This document shows positions 1-7,457 of a DNA stretch of 35,588 bases, piece after piece. Source of the DNA: Bacilli bacterium. GTDB lineage: Bacteria > Bacillota_I > Bacilli_A > RF39 > UBA660. The notes below the pieces were generated by a model that saw only the letters and a list, made by a program, of their open reading frames with translations, ran no database searches and was not told where the DNA came from. Each line of letters starts with the position of its first letter. Positions within the stretch are counted from its first letter, which is position 1. The position numbers and the translations under genes are program-made. The stretch covers positions 1 through 35,588 of the forward strand of contig JAFXOW010000046.1 in the NCBI GenBank assembly GCA_017528315.1, in the 5' to 3' direction.

Positions 1-453
1 AGTTCAATATTAATTGTAGCTGGCGGTGGTGGTGGTTCCACTTATGATATAGGCCCTGGAGGTGGCCCTGGAGGTGGCTCAAATGGTGGAGCTGGTTCTA
101 AAGAAGGAAGCAATGGAGTTTCAGTTGGTGGTACCCAAACTGCTGGATATGCTTTTGGTAAAGGTGGACCTGGACTTAAAGGAACAAATAATACGGGTTC
201 TAAGCAAGGAAATGGAGGATCTGGTAGTGGTTGGTATGGAGGTAAAACAGCTTCTAGTAGATCTGGAACTAAGACTAATGCATCAGGTGCCGGAGGTTCA
301 GGCTATCTTAACACATCAAAATTAACAAATTATAGAATGTATTGTTATACAGGATGTGGTGGAGCTAATACAACCGTTGTAACAGCAACCGGAGCTCATG
401 TTGCCAATAAAGCCAATACAGGTACAGGATATGCTAAAATAACTGTCAATTAA
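1..453 (+). CDS. Glycine-rich surface protein, C-terminal part (5' end outside window)
   Basis: Frame 1 is open from the first base to a TAA at 451-453, giving 150 codons without a start, so the gene begins upstream of the window. The protein opens with ILIVAGGGGGSTYD, continues with Gly/Ser/Asn-rich sequence (GPGGGPGGG, GGSGSGWYGG, GAGGSGYLN) and ends in a short Cys-containing tail (YCYTGCGGA) and GYAKITVN. This pattern of an AGGGGG opening, repeated Gly runs and a GGSGY(L/I) close resembles the ALK-type glycine-rich domain found in secreted proteins of gut Firmicutes. There is no LPXTG anchor. A hairpin terminator follows at 495-549. It sits beside another large exported protein, so a cell-surface role is likely but inferred. 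An overlapping frame (62-325) is open only by chance. Confidence 0.8.
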   Translation, partial: SSILIVAGGGGGSTYDIGPGGGPGGGSNGGAGSKEGSNGVSVGGTQTAGYAFGKGGPGLKGTNNTGSKQGNGGSGSGWYGGKTASSRSGTKTNASGAGGSGYLNTSKLTNYRMYCYTGCGGANTTVVTATGAHVANKANTGTGYAKITVN

Positions 454-494
454 TATCTTGAAAATATATTAATTAGTTTAAATTGTAAAATAGT

Positions 495-549
495 AAGTCA
501 TAAATATTTTAAAGTTAAAAATTATAATTTTAGATGTTTATGACTTTTT
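495..549 (+). terminator. Probable terminator of the glycine-rich gene
   Basis: AAGTCATAAA at 495-504 pairs perfectly with TTTATGACTT at 537-546 and runs into a short T tract (545-549). The 32-base AT-rich loop contains a smaller palindrome (AAAATTATAATTTT). It lies 41 bases after the stop codon. Confidence 0.65.
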
Positions 550-733
550 AATATACTTATAATAGTTTTTTATATTAAGATTGCTAATAAAAAAAATAAT
601 AGATATAATTTTTGAATATGTTAAAAGTAACAAAAAAAGTATAAATTTTAATTTATATCAAAAATTATAGAATTTAAAATTTACCTTTGTTTTAAATATT
701 TAATAAAAAAGTATACAAACAGACAAAATTATA
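550..733. other. AT-rich non-coding stretch
   Basis: The gap between the two surface genes spans 454-841. Apart from the terminator (495-549) and the promoter (734-762) I see only AT-rich sequence with no convincing reading frame, repeat or RNA gene. Confidence 0.5.
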
Positions 734-762
734 TTGAAATGTATTTATTAAAATGATATAAT
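734..762 (+). promoter_or_regulatory. Promoter of the large surface-protein gene
   Basis: TTGAAA (734-739) and TATAAT (757-762) are 17 bases apart, and TGA at 754-756 makes an extended -10. Transcription would begin near 769, leaving a leader of about 70 bases before the ATG at 842. Confidence 0.75.
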
Positions 763-841
763 TATATAGTAATCTAGAATAAAGGGGAGTAATGTAAATA
801 ACTTGTGTATTGAAAAGTTATATTATAATTTGGAGGTATCG

Positions 842-3800
842 ATGAAAAAGAGAAAAACATTATTAATGGGAACTATATTATTTGGAATAATAGGAATGAT
901 AGGCTTATCATATGCATTTTTTAGTTATACAGGGAAAACTAATAATAGTAGTTTAATAGCAGGTGATATTTATATGCATTACAATAGTAGTAATGCTGTA
1001 ATAGATAGTTTAAATTATAATGATAATGATAATTATTATGAGTTTTCAGTCGATGGAAAAAATACTAGTAATAAAAATATTATTTATGATATAAATATAG
1101 TTCAGGGAGATAGTGCAACTGGAAGAACAACAAGATTAGATGACAAATATTTAATATTTACATTAAAAGAAGAAAATGAAAATCATGAATGGGTAACAGT
1201 AGTAGAAAATCAAAGTTATTCTGATTTATCAAGTGCTGTTAGAATTTATGCAGATACAATAAATGGAGCAACTAATAATGAAATAGAAAGAAATTATAGA
1301 TTATATTATACTTTAGGAAATGGTTTTTTAGTAAGTGATACAGAATCAAATGCAACATATGATGAAGATACTTGGAATACTGATGTGTATGCAAGTGTTA
1401 AGGTAACTGTAACTGGAAACTTTGTAGACAAAACAATTGACATGATAACAATAACGTTTAATCCTATGGGGGGAACGGTATCGCCAACATCAAAGCAGGT
1501 ATCACCTCTTGCAACCTATGGTGATCTACCAACACCAGTTAAAGGGGAATATGCATTTTTAGGATGGACAACAACTCAAAATTCAACCAATTATTTGGAA
1601 TTTTCAACTCCGATAACTAACCTATCAGATCATACTATATATGCAAATTATGCTGAAAGTACTTATACAATAACATTAAATAAACAAAATGGAACAGGTG
1701 GAGATAATACAGTAGTAGCACCTTATAATGATTCTATACCAACAATAACAGTTCCAACACGCAGTGGTTACACTTTTGGAGGATATTATACTGGAACTAA
1801 TGGAAGTGGAGCAAAATATTATAATTCTGATGGTACTAGTGAAATAATTTATACACAAGCAAATAATTTAACATTATATGCAAAATGGATACCAATTACT
1901 TATACAATAGGTTATACATTAAATGGAGGAAGTGTAACAAGTGCTAATCCAAATAATTATACGATAGAATCGAGTGCTATAACTTTAAATAATCCAACAA
2001 AAACAGGCTTTACTTTTTCTGGATGGAGTGGAACAGATCTTACAGGAAGTGCTAATACGACTGTAACCATTGCCAGTGGTTCAACAGGAAATAGAGCTTA
2101 TACAGCCAATTTTGTAGTGGATGCTATAACTGGTCAAGCTATAACAGCAACAACTAATTCAATAAATTTTGGAGGTACTACTGCAACTACTGTAACAATA
2201 ACAGGTGGAACTGAAAATACAACAAATAGAACTTATTCATCAAGTGATGATTCTATTGCAATAGTATCATCAGAAGGAGTTGTAACAGGTGTTGCAGCTG
2301 GAACTGCAACTATAACAGTAACTTTATATGATTATGAAAATAATGTGTATACTGCAACAGTTAATATTACCGTAACCGGAGTGACAGCTTCTGAATTAAA
2401 AGATGCATATGTAGCTAATTCTTCAAGCGGATTGGTAGCTATAAATAATGATGGCGGATTATATAACGGAACCGGAACAATTAGAGAATATAGATACTCA
2501 GGAGTAGATAATAGATGGGGAGGAGATGTAAATAACTATATTTGGTTTAATAATGAAATGTGGAGGATAGTTGGAATCTTCAAAGGTGATACCGATGATG
2601 GAGCAAATGCATGGAATATAAAAATCATGAGAGACTATCCAATTGGTTCATATCAAGGAATCGAAGATGCAATTCAAGTGCCATTAATTTACGAAAGTAC
2701 TGGAGCTGGAACTAAAACGTTGCGAGGTACAACAAATCACTCAGTTGCTACCCAAGATTCCTATCCACCTTTTGCTTATCAATCCTTTTGTTGGAACGAT
2801 GGAGGAACTAATTCAAATTATGCTTATCCAAGTAAATCAGGAATATTATTATGGTTAAATGAAAATAGATGTGATTCAAGCAACAGATGTTCATGGTATT
2901 ATCAAAATTATAATTCTTCTACAGGAATTAACAAAGAGTATGAAAACTATATTGCGACAACGACATTTTATACAAGAGCAGGAAATGTAAGTTCGACTGT
3001 TGCTGCTGAATATAACTTAGAGCGAACAAATGGAACCATCTATAATAGTGAATCAACTTATACCGGAAAAATTGGAATGTTATATCCTACTGACTATGCA
3101 TACGCATCAGCATCAACTATTTGGAATGGAAAGTCAACAACGATGGCTAATTATCATAGTACTGGAGGTTTATCAGGTAATAAACTAAACAATTGGATAT
3201 TAAAGCCAAACGATTCAAGTTCTGGTTCTTGGACAATCTTGCCTTCGACTAGTTCCCAAACAGGGATAATATGGCAATACAATGGATCTTTAAATGGTGG
3301 CCATAGCATAAATAGTTGCTACGCCCTTCGTCCAGTTCTTAGTCTTAAGTCCTCAACAGTGATAGCTAGAGGTACAGGAGAATATAATGATCCTTATATG
3401 CTAGAAAATAATAAACACCTAATAATATATAACTTAAATGGAGGAACAGAATTTGGTAGTGCAAATCCAAATTACTATACATCATCAACTGGTACGATTT
3501 CTCTTAATATTCCATTAAAAACAGGATTTAGGTTTATCGGATGGACCGGAAGTAATGGAGATACACCACAAATGAATGTTACAGTTAACACATCAGGATT
3601 ATCTGAAAACTTGCATTATGTTGCTAACTGGATTGGTAATAATTATACCTTAACCCTTAATGAAGGATCGTTACCAGGGACTGTAAATGGAACACAAAGT
3701 GTAGAAGTGACATATGATTCAACAACTAAAAATCCAAGTACTATAACTCTTGCAAGTAATCCAACAACTTACACTATATCAGGGTTCGGACTAGATTCAT

Positions 3801-5452
3801 CAAGAAAATCAAATGGAGCAAGTGTAAGTAGTAGCAATAACTTAACAAGTAGGTTTACCTTACAAGGATACTATACATCAGAAAGTGGCGGAACTAAAAT
3901 ATTAAATGCTAATGCAACTGTTACTTATGCATCAAGTAATATATCAGAATATGTAACAAATAGTAAATGGACAAGAGCAAGTGATGCTACGTTATATGCT
4001 CAGTTTAATCAAAGTAGTGTAACACTTCCAACCATAACTAAGTCCGGATATACATGTGGATGGACTGATTCATCTGGTGGTACAACAATAAAATATGCAT
4101 CAGGATATACATTAACTCCAAGTTCAAGTGAAATATTATATGGTTTATGTTTATTAGATGATATAAGCATAAATAGTTTTTCGGTAAGCAATGTATATGT
4201 AGGAAAAAGAACTCAAACAAATTTAGATTATAATGGTCAATATGAAACAATTGCGTATGCATCATCTAACACAAGTGTAGCAACAATAGATGCCAATGGT
4301 TTAATAACTGGTGTTGCAGTTGGAACAACTTCAATAACTGTAACAATGACTGATTATGAAGGAAATGAATCAACTGAAACAATCAGTGATATAAGTGTAA
4401 TTGAAATGTCAGGGAATAATGTTTATGATTTGATGGATGGTTATACAACCGGAGCAACGAGTGGCTTAGTTGCAGTAAATAATAATGGAGGACTATATAC
4501 AGGTGCATCAGGACAAACCATTAGAGAATATAGATACTCAGGAGTAGATTCAAGATGGAGTAATGATGCAGGAACTGTAAAAAATTATATAACTTTTAAT
4601 AATGAAATGTGGAGAATTGTTGGCTTTTTTAAGGGAGATACTGATGATGGAAAGAATGCCTGGAATATAAAAATTATAAGAGATTATCCAATCGGTTCAT
4701 ATAATGGAACTGCTGATACAATCCAAGTACCATCAAGTTATGCAAGTAATGAAGCCGGAACTAAATCACTAGCAGCTGGAACTAATTCGGTCGCAGCATC
4801 TGATTCTTACCCTGCTTTCATTGCTCAATCTGTAAGGTGGAATTCTGATAATTATCCCTATCCAAGTGAATCTGGAATCCTACTATGGCTAAACGAGGAG
4901 AGTAATAGTGAATCATGGTATTATAAAAATTATGATTCTGGGGTGGGAATAAATACAGTGTATGGAAACTATATAGCGACAACTACATTCTATACAAGGG
5001 CAGCCCCATATATTAATAATTCACCAGCAACATCATATACAGCTGAAAGAACGAATGGAATAGCCTATAATGATGAAGCAACATTTATAGGAAAAGTGGG
5101 AATGCTAAATATGAGTGACTATGGATATGCAGCGGAGTATACAATAACAAATAATTGGGGACTAGCAATGCAAAATTATGCTTCTAGCAATGTATTAAAT
5201 AGTACCACAGGTAAATTGAAAAATTGGATATTAAAGCCAAACGATAATAGTAGTTTAAACTGGACAATTTCGCCATCTTCTCTGTGTTCTCAATGTGCAT
5301 TTGAGTGGGAAAGTTCCGGTGCTATGGATGGTGGTCATAGCGTAAATCAAGCAGGAGCCATTCGCCCAGTTCTTAGTCTGAAATCAGATACATTATTGAA
5401 TGCCAGTGGAGATGGAAGTTATAGTAATCCGTATGTTATATCCGGGACATAA
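842..5452 (+). CDS. Large exported modular surface protein with duplicated InlB-repeat/Big_2/terminal-domain unit
   Basis: The 1536-residue protein is started at ATG 842, which has GGAGGT at 832-837 and a Lys/Arg-rich N terminus; the in-frame TTG at 803 has no ribosome site. Residues 6-27 are hydrophobic and run into GLSYAFFSYTG, like the SipW-dependent signal region of TasA/camelysin proteins. Residues 201-273, about 274-350 and 353-424 are InlB-type beta-grasp repeats (Gly-Trp and YAKW/ANY ends). Residues 430-513 are a bacterial Ig-like group 2 (Big_2) domain. Residues 514-854 form a terminal-type domain (EYRYSGVD, NEMWRIVG, ALRPVLSLKS, DPYML). The pattern then recurs: InlB repeats (859-1105), Big_2 (about 1106-1187) and a second terminal domain (1192-1536). 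No LPXTG or C-terminal membrane helix is visible, so attachment is unclear. Adhesion or matrix function is inferred; the signal and domain calls are firmer. Confidence 0.85.
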   Translation: MKKRKTLLMGTILFGIIGMIGLSYAFFSYTGKTNNSSLIAGDIYMHYNSSNAVIDSLNYNDNDNYYEFSVDGKNTSNKNIIYDINIVQGDSATGRTTRLDDKYLIFTLKEENENHEWVTVVENQSYSDLSSAVRIYADTINGATNNEIERNYRLYYTLGNGFLVSDTESNATYDEDTWNTDVYASVKVTVTGNFVDKTIDMITITFNPMGGTVSPTSKQVSPLATYGDLPTPVKGEYAFLGWTTTQNSTNYLEFSTPITNLSDHTIYANYAESTYTITLNKQNGTGGDNTVVAPYNDSIPTITVPTRSGYTFGGYYTGTNGSGAKYYNSDGTSEIIYTQANNLTLYAKWIPITYTIGYTLNGGSVTSANPNNYTIESSAITLNNPTKTGFTFSGWSGTDLTGSANTTVTIASGSTGNRAYTANFVVDAITGQAITATTNSINFGGTTATTVTITGGTENTTNRTYSSSDDSIAIVSSEGVVTGVAAGTATITVTLYDYENNVYTATVNITVTGVTASELKDAYVANSSSGLVAINNDGGLYNGTGTIREYRYSGVDNRWGGDVNNYIWFNNEMWRIVGIFKGDTDDGANAWNIKIMRDYPIGSYQGIEDAIQVPLIYESTGAGTKTLRGTTNHSVATQDSYPPFAYQSFCWNDGGTNSNYAYPSKSGILLWLNENRCDSSNRCSWYYQNYNSSTGINKEYENYIATTTFYTRAGNVSSTVAAEYNLERTNGTIYNSESTYTGKIGMLYPTDYAYASASTIWNGKSTTMANYHSTGGLSGNKLNNWILKPNDSSSGSWTILPSTSSQTGIIWQYNGSLNGGHSINSCYALRPVLSLKSSTVIARGTGEYNDPYMLENNKHLIIYNLNGGTEFGSANPNYYTSSTGTISLNIPLKTGFRFIGWTGSNGDTPQMNVTVNTSGLSENLHYVANWIGNNYTLTLNEGSLPGTVNGTQSVEVTYDSTTKNPSTITLASNPTTYTISGFGLDSSRKSNGASVSSSNNLTSRFTLQGYYTSESGGTKILNANATVTYASSNISEYVTNSKWTRASDATLYAQFNQSSVTLPTITKSGYTCGWTDSSGGTTIKYASGYTLTPSSSEILYGLCLLDDISINSFSVSNVYVGKRTQTNLDYNGQYETIAYASSNTSVATIDANGLITGVAVGTTSITVTMTDYEGNESTETISDISVIEMSGNNVYDLMDGYTTGATSGLVAVNNNGGLYTGASGQTIREYRYSGVDSRWSNDAGTVKNYITFNNEMWRIVGFFKGDTDDGKNAWNIKIIRDYPIGSYNGTADTIQVPSSYASNEAGTKSLAAGTNSVAASDSYPAFIAQSVRWNSDNYPYPSESGILLWLNEESNSESWYYKNYDSGVGINTVYGNYIATTTFYTRAAPYINNSPATSYTAERTNGIAYNDEATFIGKVGMLNMSDYGYAAEYTITNNWGLAMQNYASSNVLNSTTGKLKNWILKPNDNSSLNWTISPSSLCSQCAFEWESSGAMDGGHSVNQAGAIRPVLSLKSDTLLNASGDGSYSNPYVISGT
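2381..3403 (+). repeat. Internal module copy A of the surface protein
   Basis: Residues 514-854. It matches copy B (4415-5449) block by block: IREYRYSGVD, NNEMWRIVG, FKGDTDDG, RDYPIGSY, SGILLWLNE, NYIATTTFYTRA, NWILKPND, RPVLSLKS. Copy A has its own cysteines (FCWN, RCDSSNRC, SCYA). Confidence 0.85.
4415..5449 (+). repeat. Internal module copy B of the surface protein
   Basis: Residues 1192-1536. It is the second copy of the module at 2381-3403, diverged at many codons and residues. Its cysteines lie elsewhere (SLCSQCAF), and it ends the protein at DGSYSNPYVISGT. Confidence 0.85.
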
Positions 5453-5819
5453 TGTTTTCTATCTGGAATTAATCGGTAACTGACAGGATTCAAAAATAGG
5501 ATAAGAAAGATATAAAGATAGTTACAGAAAGTTTCCCTAGACTATCTCAACTAGGGAAACAGACTGTGAAAAAATAGATCTAAAGTATAAAGGTTTGTTT
5601 TTAAGTAGTAAAATTAATAAATAGTTTATAAAATATGAGTATATATAATAACAAAAATGGTTAAAAGTTCATTAATAATATTCATATTTTTTTTATTATG
5701 TATAAAGCTACAAAAAGTTGTTAAATTTATATTAAAGGGTACTATTAAAGAAAATAATTAGATAATTTTTTATAATAAAGAAGAATAATAGAGTAATCTT
5801 TATTTGACAAATTATTTGG
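5453..5819. other. Non-coding stretch between surface gene and deoA
   Basis: No credible reading frame is present. It contains the hairpin and possible pseudoknot at 5516-5560 and then AT-rich sequence up to the deoA promoter. A TTGACA at 5804-5809 lies 33 bases from the -10, too far to serve it. Confidence 0.6.
5516..5560 (+). other. Perfect 10-bp hairpin with possible pseudoknot
   Basis: GTTTCCCTAG (5531-5540) is perfectly complementary to CTAGGGAAAC (5551-5560) across a 10-base loop. The loop sequence ACTATCT (5541-5547) is also complementary to AGATAGT just upstream (5516-5522), so an H-type pseudoknot or two competing stems are possible. No T tract follows, so it is not a standard intrinsic terminator. 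It may be the 3' end structure of the surface gene or a small structured RNA. Confidence 0.6.
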
Positions 5820-5848
5820 TTCACAAAAAGGTATTTTTCTTGTATAAT
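5820..5848 (+). promoter_or_regulatory. Promoter of the pyrimidine phosphorylase gene
   Basis: TTCACA (5820-5825) and TATAAT (5843-5848) with a 17-base spacer. The leader is short, and GGGAGA at 5855-5860 precedes ATG 5867. Confidence 0.65.
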
Positions 5849-5866
5849 AAATTTGGGAGATGAATT

Positions 5867-7096
5867 ATGAATATAATTGAAATAATAACTAAAAAGAAAA
5901 ATAAAGAAGAATTATCAAGAGAAGAATTAGAATATGCTTTTTTAGGATATTTAAATGGAAAAGTATGCGATTATCAAATGTCTTCTCTGTTAATGGCTAT
6001 TTGTTTAAATGGAATGAGTGATGATGAAACATTTACTTTAGTTGATATTTTTATTAAAAGTGGAGATGTACTTGATTTAAGTTGTATTGATGGAGTTAAA
6101 GTAGATAAACATTCAACTGGAGGCATAGGAGATAAAATAACTTTAATAATTGGACCAATAGTTTCTTCATGTGGTGTAATAGTTCCTAAAATGTCAGGTC
6201 GAGGACTTGGATATACTGGAGGTACTATTGATAAACTTGAAAGTATTGATGGATTTAAAGTTAGTTTAACTGAAGATGAATTTATAAACCAAATAAAAGA
6301 TATTGGATTTGCTGTAACTAGTCAAACCAGTAATTTATGTCCTCTTGATAAAGTTATTTATGCTTTAAGAGATGTAACAGGAACAACTGATTCTATTCCG
6401 TTAATAGCATCAAGTATTATGTCTAAAAAGATTGCAGGTGGTGCTGATAAGATATTTATTGATATTAAATGTGGAATTGGAGCCATGATGAAAAATATGG
6501 AAGATGCGTTAGAATTGAAAAATATAATGGAAAGAATTGGAGAGCATTATAATCGGGAAACCATCTGTGAAATAAGTGATATGAATATACCACTAGGAAA
6601 TAATATTGGAAATTCCTTAGAAGTAATAGAAGCTATGGATATTTTAAAAGGAAAAACAGGATCACTTCGTGATTTAAGCATAAAAATATCTACTGAAATG
6701 GTTAGAATAGCTAAAGGAATAAGTGAAAGTGATGCTCTAAAAGAGGTATTAATGGTACTTGATAGAGGTATAGCTTATAATAAATTTTTAGAATTTGTTA
6801 AATATCAAGGTGGTGATATTAATTCTTTGAAGGTAAGTAACAATATTCAAGAAATTAAATCTAATAAGACTGGTATAGTTAAAAGTATCAATGCCTTAAA
6901 TATTGGAAAACTTTCATGTAGTTTAGGAGCAGGAAGGGAATCGAAAGAAGCTCCAATTGATTATTCAGTTGGTATTGTTTTAAATAAGCTAGTAGGAGAT
7001 GAAGTAAGTATTAATGATACTTTATTTACATTATATAAAAAAGATAATAAAGATATAGATATTAATGTAGATGATTATTATCAAATAAACTGTTGA
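5867..7096 (+). CDS. pdp: Pyrimidine-nucleoside (thymidine) phosphorylase
   Basis: This cytoplasmic enzyme splits thymidine, deoxyuridine or uridine with phosphate into the base and (deoxy)ribose-1-phosphate. The 409 residues carry KHSTGGIGDK near the N-terminal third and the family signature SGRGLGYTGGTIDKLE at residues 110-125. CPLDKVIYALRDVTGT and SIMSKKIAGGAD follow, and a C-terminal PYNP domain with GAGRESKEAPIDYSVG closes the protein. It is slightly shorter than Bacillus Pdp (about 430 residues) but keeps all three regions. It could be called deoA; the Gram-positive enzyme normally acts on both uridine and thymidine. It has its own promoter and a terminator whose stem contains the TGA stop. 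Its sugar phosphate product is the substrate of phosphopentomutase (30816-31982), and its uracil product that of upp (22597-23223). Confidence 0.93.
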   Translation: MNIIEIITKKKNKEELSREELEYAFLGYLNGKVCDYQMSSLLMAICLNGMSDDETFTLVDIFIKSGDVLDLSCIDGVKVDKHSTGGIGDKITLIIGPIVSSCGVIVPKMSGRGLGYTGGTIDKLESIDGFKVSLTEDEFINQIKDIGFAVTSQTSNLCPLDKVIYALRDVTGTTDSIPLIASSIMSKKIAGGADKIFIDIKCGIGAMMKNMEDALELKNIMERIGEHYNRETICEISDMNIPLGNNIGNSLEVIEAMDILKGKTGSLRDLSIKISTEMVRIAKGISESDALKEVLMVLDRGIAYNKFLEFVKYQGGDINSLKVSNNIQEIKSNKTGIVKSINALNIGKLSCSLGAGRESKEAPIDYSVGIVLNKLVGDEVSINDTLFTLYKKDNKDIDINVDDYYQINC

Positions 7097-7114
7097 AATA
7101 TCAACAGTTTTTAA
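7087..7114 (+). terminator. Intrinsic terminator of the phosphorylase gene
   Basis: AAACTGTTGA (7087-7096) pairs perfectly with TCAACAGTTT (7101-7110) around an AATA loop and ends in a T run. The gene's TGA stop is inside the upstream arm. Confidence 0.85.
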
Positions 7115-7154
7115 TATATTATTATTTTTTAACATATTATTAAATGGTGATAAG

Positions 7155-7385
7155 ATGAATTTATCTGATTTTCAAAATAAAGATGTTATAAATATAAAAG
7201 ACGGAAGAAGAATAGGAAATATAATAGATTGTAAAATAGATAGTATAACTGGAGAAATTAAATCATTTTTATTAGTTCCATTTAAAGGGGTATTTTCTTT
7301 TAAAGGAAATAATAAAATAGAGATAGATTTTAAAGATATAGAAAAAATAGGAGAGGATGTAATTTTAGTAAATTTTAAAGAGTAA
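7155..7385 (+). CDS. YlmC/YmxH-type PRC-barrel protein
   Basis: A 76-residue protein beginning MNLSDFQNKDVINIKDGRRIG, with the pattern DGxxIG-x-IxD-x-(D)-x-TGxI-x-(F)-LLVP and a final DI-x-(K/E)-IGEDVILV. This is the single PRC-barrel fold of the YlmC/YmxH family, which occurs in sporulating Firmicutes and is linked with sporulation although its biochemical role is not settled. GGTGAT lies just upstream of ATG 7155. It sits between the phosphorylase terminator and the topA promoter, so it appears to be a separate small transcription unit. The family call is firm; any role in spore formation is inferred. Confidence 0.8.
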   Translation: MNLSDFQNKDVINIKDGRRIGNIIDCKIDSITGEIKSFLLVPFKGVFSFKGNNKIEIDFKDIEKIGEDVILVNFKE

Positions 7386-7409
7386 ACTTAGTCTTTTTTT
7401 AAAATATTG

Positions 7410-7438
7410 TTGACTTTTTTAATACTTTTTAGTATAAA
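7410..7438 (+). promoter_or_regulatory. topA promoter
   Basis: TTGACT (7410-7415) and TATAAA (7433-7438) with a 17-base spacer. GAGGTGA at 7445-7451 is the ribosome site for ATG 7458. Confidence 0.7.
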
Positions 7439-7457
7439 TTAAAGAGGTGAAGAATTT

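Noticed and set aside
62..325. 87-residue plus-strand frame
   Set aside because: It is frame 2 inside the glycine-rich gene; the real frame is 1 and shows family-like composition. The chance frame arises from GGN codons.
784..797. GGGGAG followed by ATG TAA in the surface-gene leader, as a start-stop regulatory element
   Set aside because: The gap between ribosome site and ATG is only 2 bases, so initiation there would be poor; it may be chance.
803..841. TTG start for the large surface protein
   Set aside because: No ribosome site; ATG 842 follows GGAGGT and begins a proper signal region.
4009..4265. Minus-strand frames inside the surface gene
   Set aside because: No ribosome site or promoter; composition mirrors the complementary Ser/Thr-rich coding strand.
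5804..5809. TTGACA as -35 of the phosphorylase gene
   Set aside because: 33 bases from the TATAAT; TTCACA at 5820 has the correct 17.
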